From Sinorhizobium terangae (lineage in GTDB: Bacteria; Pseudomonadota; Alphaproteobacteria; Rhizobiales; Rhizobiaceae): a stretch of 64,000 nt of DNA. Made by a program: the position numbers and the translations under genes. Below, in pieces: positions 62,782 through 64,000 of this stretch. The notes below the pieces were generated by a model. That model searched no databases. It was not told where the DNA came from and saw only the letters and a list, made by a program, of their open reading frames with translations. The DNA is taken from positions 124,001 through 188,000 of the forward strand of contig NZ_WITC01000057.1 of NCBI RefSeq assembly GCF_009601505.1, in the 5' to 3' direction. Within the stretch, counting starts at the first letter, position 1; every line of letters begins with the position of its first letter.

Positions 62782-64000
62782 ATGACCTATAGGTTGCAGA
62801 CTCTGGGACGATTGCGCCTATTAAATGAAACGGGGCGCGAAGTCGCCTTTCCCGAGAAGGGTCTGCTCATCCTGTGTCTCGCGATTGCCAACGGCTGTCG
62901 CGAACAATCCCGGGCGGAAATCGCCAGGCTGCTCTGGGACGGGGTCGAGCCCAGTCAGGCCTATGTCAACCTGCGCAAGACAATTTCCCGCATCACCGCG
63001 CAACAGATGGAGCTCGGTCGAACCTTCCTGACCTTTTCGCAGTCGTCGATCCTGCTCAATCCCGGAAGCTTGACGAGCGATCTCGATGCCGTGACCGACG
63101 ACGGCGACGACGCCGTCGCTCGCTTCTGCCGCATTGCCACTGTGCTGCGCGACGACTTCCTGAAGGACGCGAAATCGCACGGGAAGGCGCTTGATGCCTG
63201 GATCAACCGCCAGCGCGAGACGCATATGTCCCTGCTCAGGGAGAGCCTGCTTGCCGCGGCGCCCGCTGCCGCGGGCAAGCATCGCGACCTTCTCAAGTCG
63301 GCGGCAATGCGATTGCTCGAACGCAGCCCGTTGGACGAGGAAGTCCGCAAAATCTTGAAGGCTGCGCTGGAGTCGGAAGGACGGCACCATGATGCGCAGG
63401 TCATCTTCGAAAGCGTCAGCCGGTCGGTGCCGATCATCGGCAACCAACCGTCCGCGCCCGTCGAGATCCTCCCCCGGGACGACTCTCACCAGAGAAAGCC
63501 GCCGCGGCTCGTGCTGCTGCCGCCCAACTCCGAGCGTGGAGACAGCACCGCGGCGATCTTTGCAAGTTCGCTCATCGAGGACGTGACGATCGGCCTATGC
63601 GCCCTTCGCTCCGTCAGTGTCATCGCGCCCTATACCGCGGCGCAGATCGGCCTTCAGGCCGACAAGGCCAACACCTACGAACGGCATGCCATCAGCTATA
63701 TCCTCGACACACGATTGACCGACGAGGGTGACCGCCAGAGCCTCTTTGCCCAGCTGATCTTCTTCGCCAACGACGAGGTCATCTGGGCCGACCGGTTCAA
63801 TCTCATCGGCGATGGGCTGATGCAGTCGCGCAGGGGCATTGCGCATCGGATCGCTGCGGCTATTGCCAGTCAGATTGAACAGAACGAAGCCGTTCGCGGT
63901 TCCTATGAGGGCCACGCGGATTCCTATCGAAGCTATCTTCTCGGCCAGCGACACCTGAAGGACCTCAACCTTCCCGAGATCCGCCGCGCCCGCAAGAGCT
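62782..64000 (+). CDS. SARP/BTAD-like transcriptional activator, 3' end outside window
   Basis: An open frame from the ATG at 62782 (MTYRLQTLGRLRLLNETGREV) to the window edge, at least 406 codons, missing its end. The N-terminus has a winged-helix-like OmpR/SARP pattern (FPEKGLLILCLAIANG, RAEIARLLWDGVEPSQAYVNLRKTISR), followed by a BTAD-like helical domain to about 230. From about 247 the protein has RLVLLPPNSERGDSTAAIFASSLIEDVTIGL, then a TolB/adenylate-cyclase-associated type segment (FANDEVIWADRFNL) leading to helical repeats (YLLGQRHLKDLNLPEIRRA). Such proteins are rhizobial adenylate-cyclase-like or SARP regulators. GAGGGGG precedes the start. It runs off the window, so downstream domains are unknown. 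Confidence 0.8.
   Translation, partial: MTYRLQTLGRLRLLNETGREVAFPEKGLLILCLAIANGCREQSRAEIARLLWDGVEPSQAYVNLRKTISRITAQQMELGRTFLTFSQSSILLNPGSLTSDLDAVTDDGDDAVARFCRIATVLRDDFLKDAKSHGKALDAWINRQRETHMSLLRESLLAAAPAAAGKHRDLLKSAAMRLLERSPLDEEVRKILKAALESEGRHHDAQVIFESVSRSVPIIGNQPSAPVEILPRDDSHQRKPPRLVLLPPNSERGDSTAAIFASSLIEDVTIGLCALRSVSVIAPYTAAQIGLQADKANTYERHAISYILDTRLTDEGDRQSLFAQLIFFANDEVIWADRFNLIGDGLMQSRRGIAHRIAAAIASQIEQNEAVRGSYEGHADSYRSYLLGQRHLKDLNLPEIRRARKS

Overview
The window is bacterial DNA, mostly GC-rich and densely coded, with four-base start/stop overlaps and rhizobial gene types. The gene sets are a nodP/nodQ-like PAPS operon, an ivd-mcc-hmgL leucine operon, several sugar and amino-acid ABC transporters, EPS-type clusters and RIME-like intergenic palindromes. 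Together they suggest a Sinorhizobium/Ensifer-type alphaproteobacterium. From memory, the order nodP2-nodQ2-cysQ, ROK/sugar ABC, sulfate ABC, ivd/mcc/hmgL resembles the pSymB megaplasmid of S. meliloti. I could not check this by search.

Region 1 (1-10.7 kb) is a polysaccharide block of visibly lower GC. Mostly on the minus strand, it holds a Wzc/ExoP-type co-polymerase whose kinase P-loop is degenerate, a GT4 glycosyltransferase, a Wzy/O-antigen-ligase-like polymerase, a PAPS sulfotransferase and a secreted pectate-lyase-like beta-helix protein. A formyltransferase-fold enzyme and a membrane-anchored SGNH protein follow. Region 2 (11.3-23.3 kb, plus strand) is a second polysaccharide block. 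It has a polytopic GT39-like transferase, a DPM/GtrB-like GT2, an SDR epimerase with a Cys4 insert, UDP-xylose synthase, a GtrA flippase, a FlaA1/WbpM-type dehydratase, two GT4 enzymes and an RTX protein closed by a perfect stem-loop.

Region 3 (23.4-29.8 kb, minus) holds an SDR, an ATP-grasp and a PHP protein, then cysQ, cysN/C and cysD, which make PAPS and recycle PAP. Together with the sulfotransferase at 1.7-2.6 kb this suggests a sulfated surface polysaccharide. Region 4 (30-37.6 kb) is a sugar utilisation unit: a divergent ROK repressor, a binding protein, two permeases, a SIS-domain isomerase/deglycase, a PfkB kinase and an ATPase. Region 5 (37.6-43.2 kb) is an amino-acid unit: IclR regulator, RidA, polar amino-acid ABC transporter and a divergent PLP-dependent D-amino-acid lyase. 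CorC/HlyC and KdgK follow.

Region 6 (46-51.8 kb) is a sulfate ABC operon extended by a GlcD-like flavoprotein and an ATC-hydrolase-family protein. Region 7 holds a RES-Xre toxin-antitoxin pair, the leucine/isovalerate catabolic operon (ivd-mccB-ridA-like-mccA-hmgL-ech), gluconokinase, an Lrp-LysE pair, an XRE regulator and the start of a SARP-like regulator cut by the window edge. Several small-scale signals (AT-rich operators, an intra-operon hairpin, mosaic repeats) lie between genes. No tRNA, rRNA, CRISPR or intact insertion sequence was seen.
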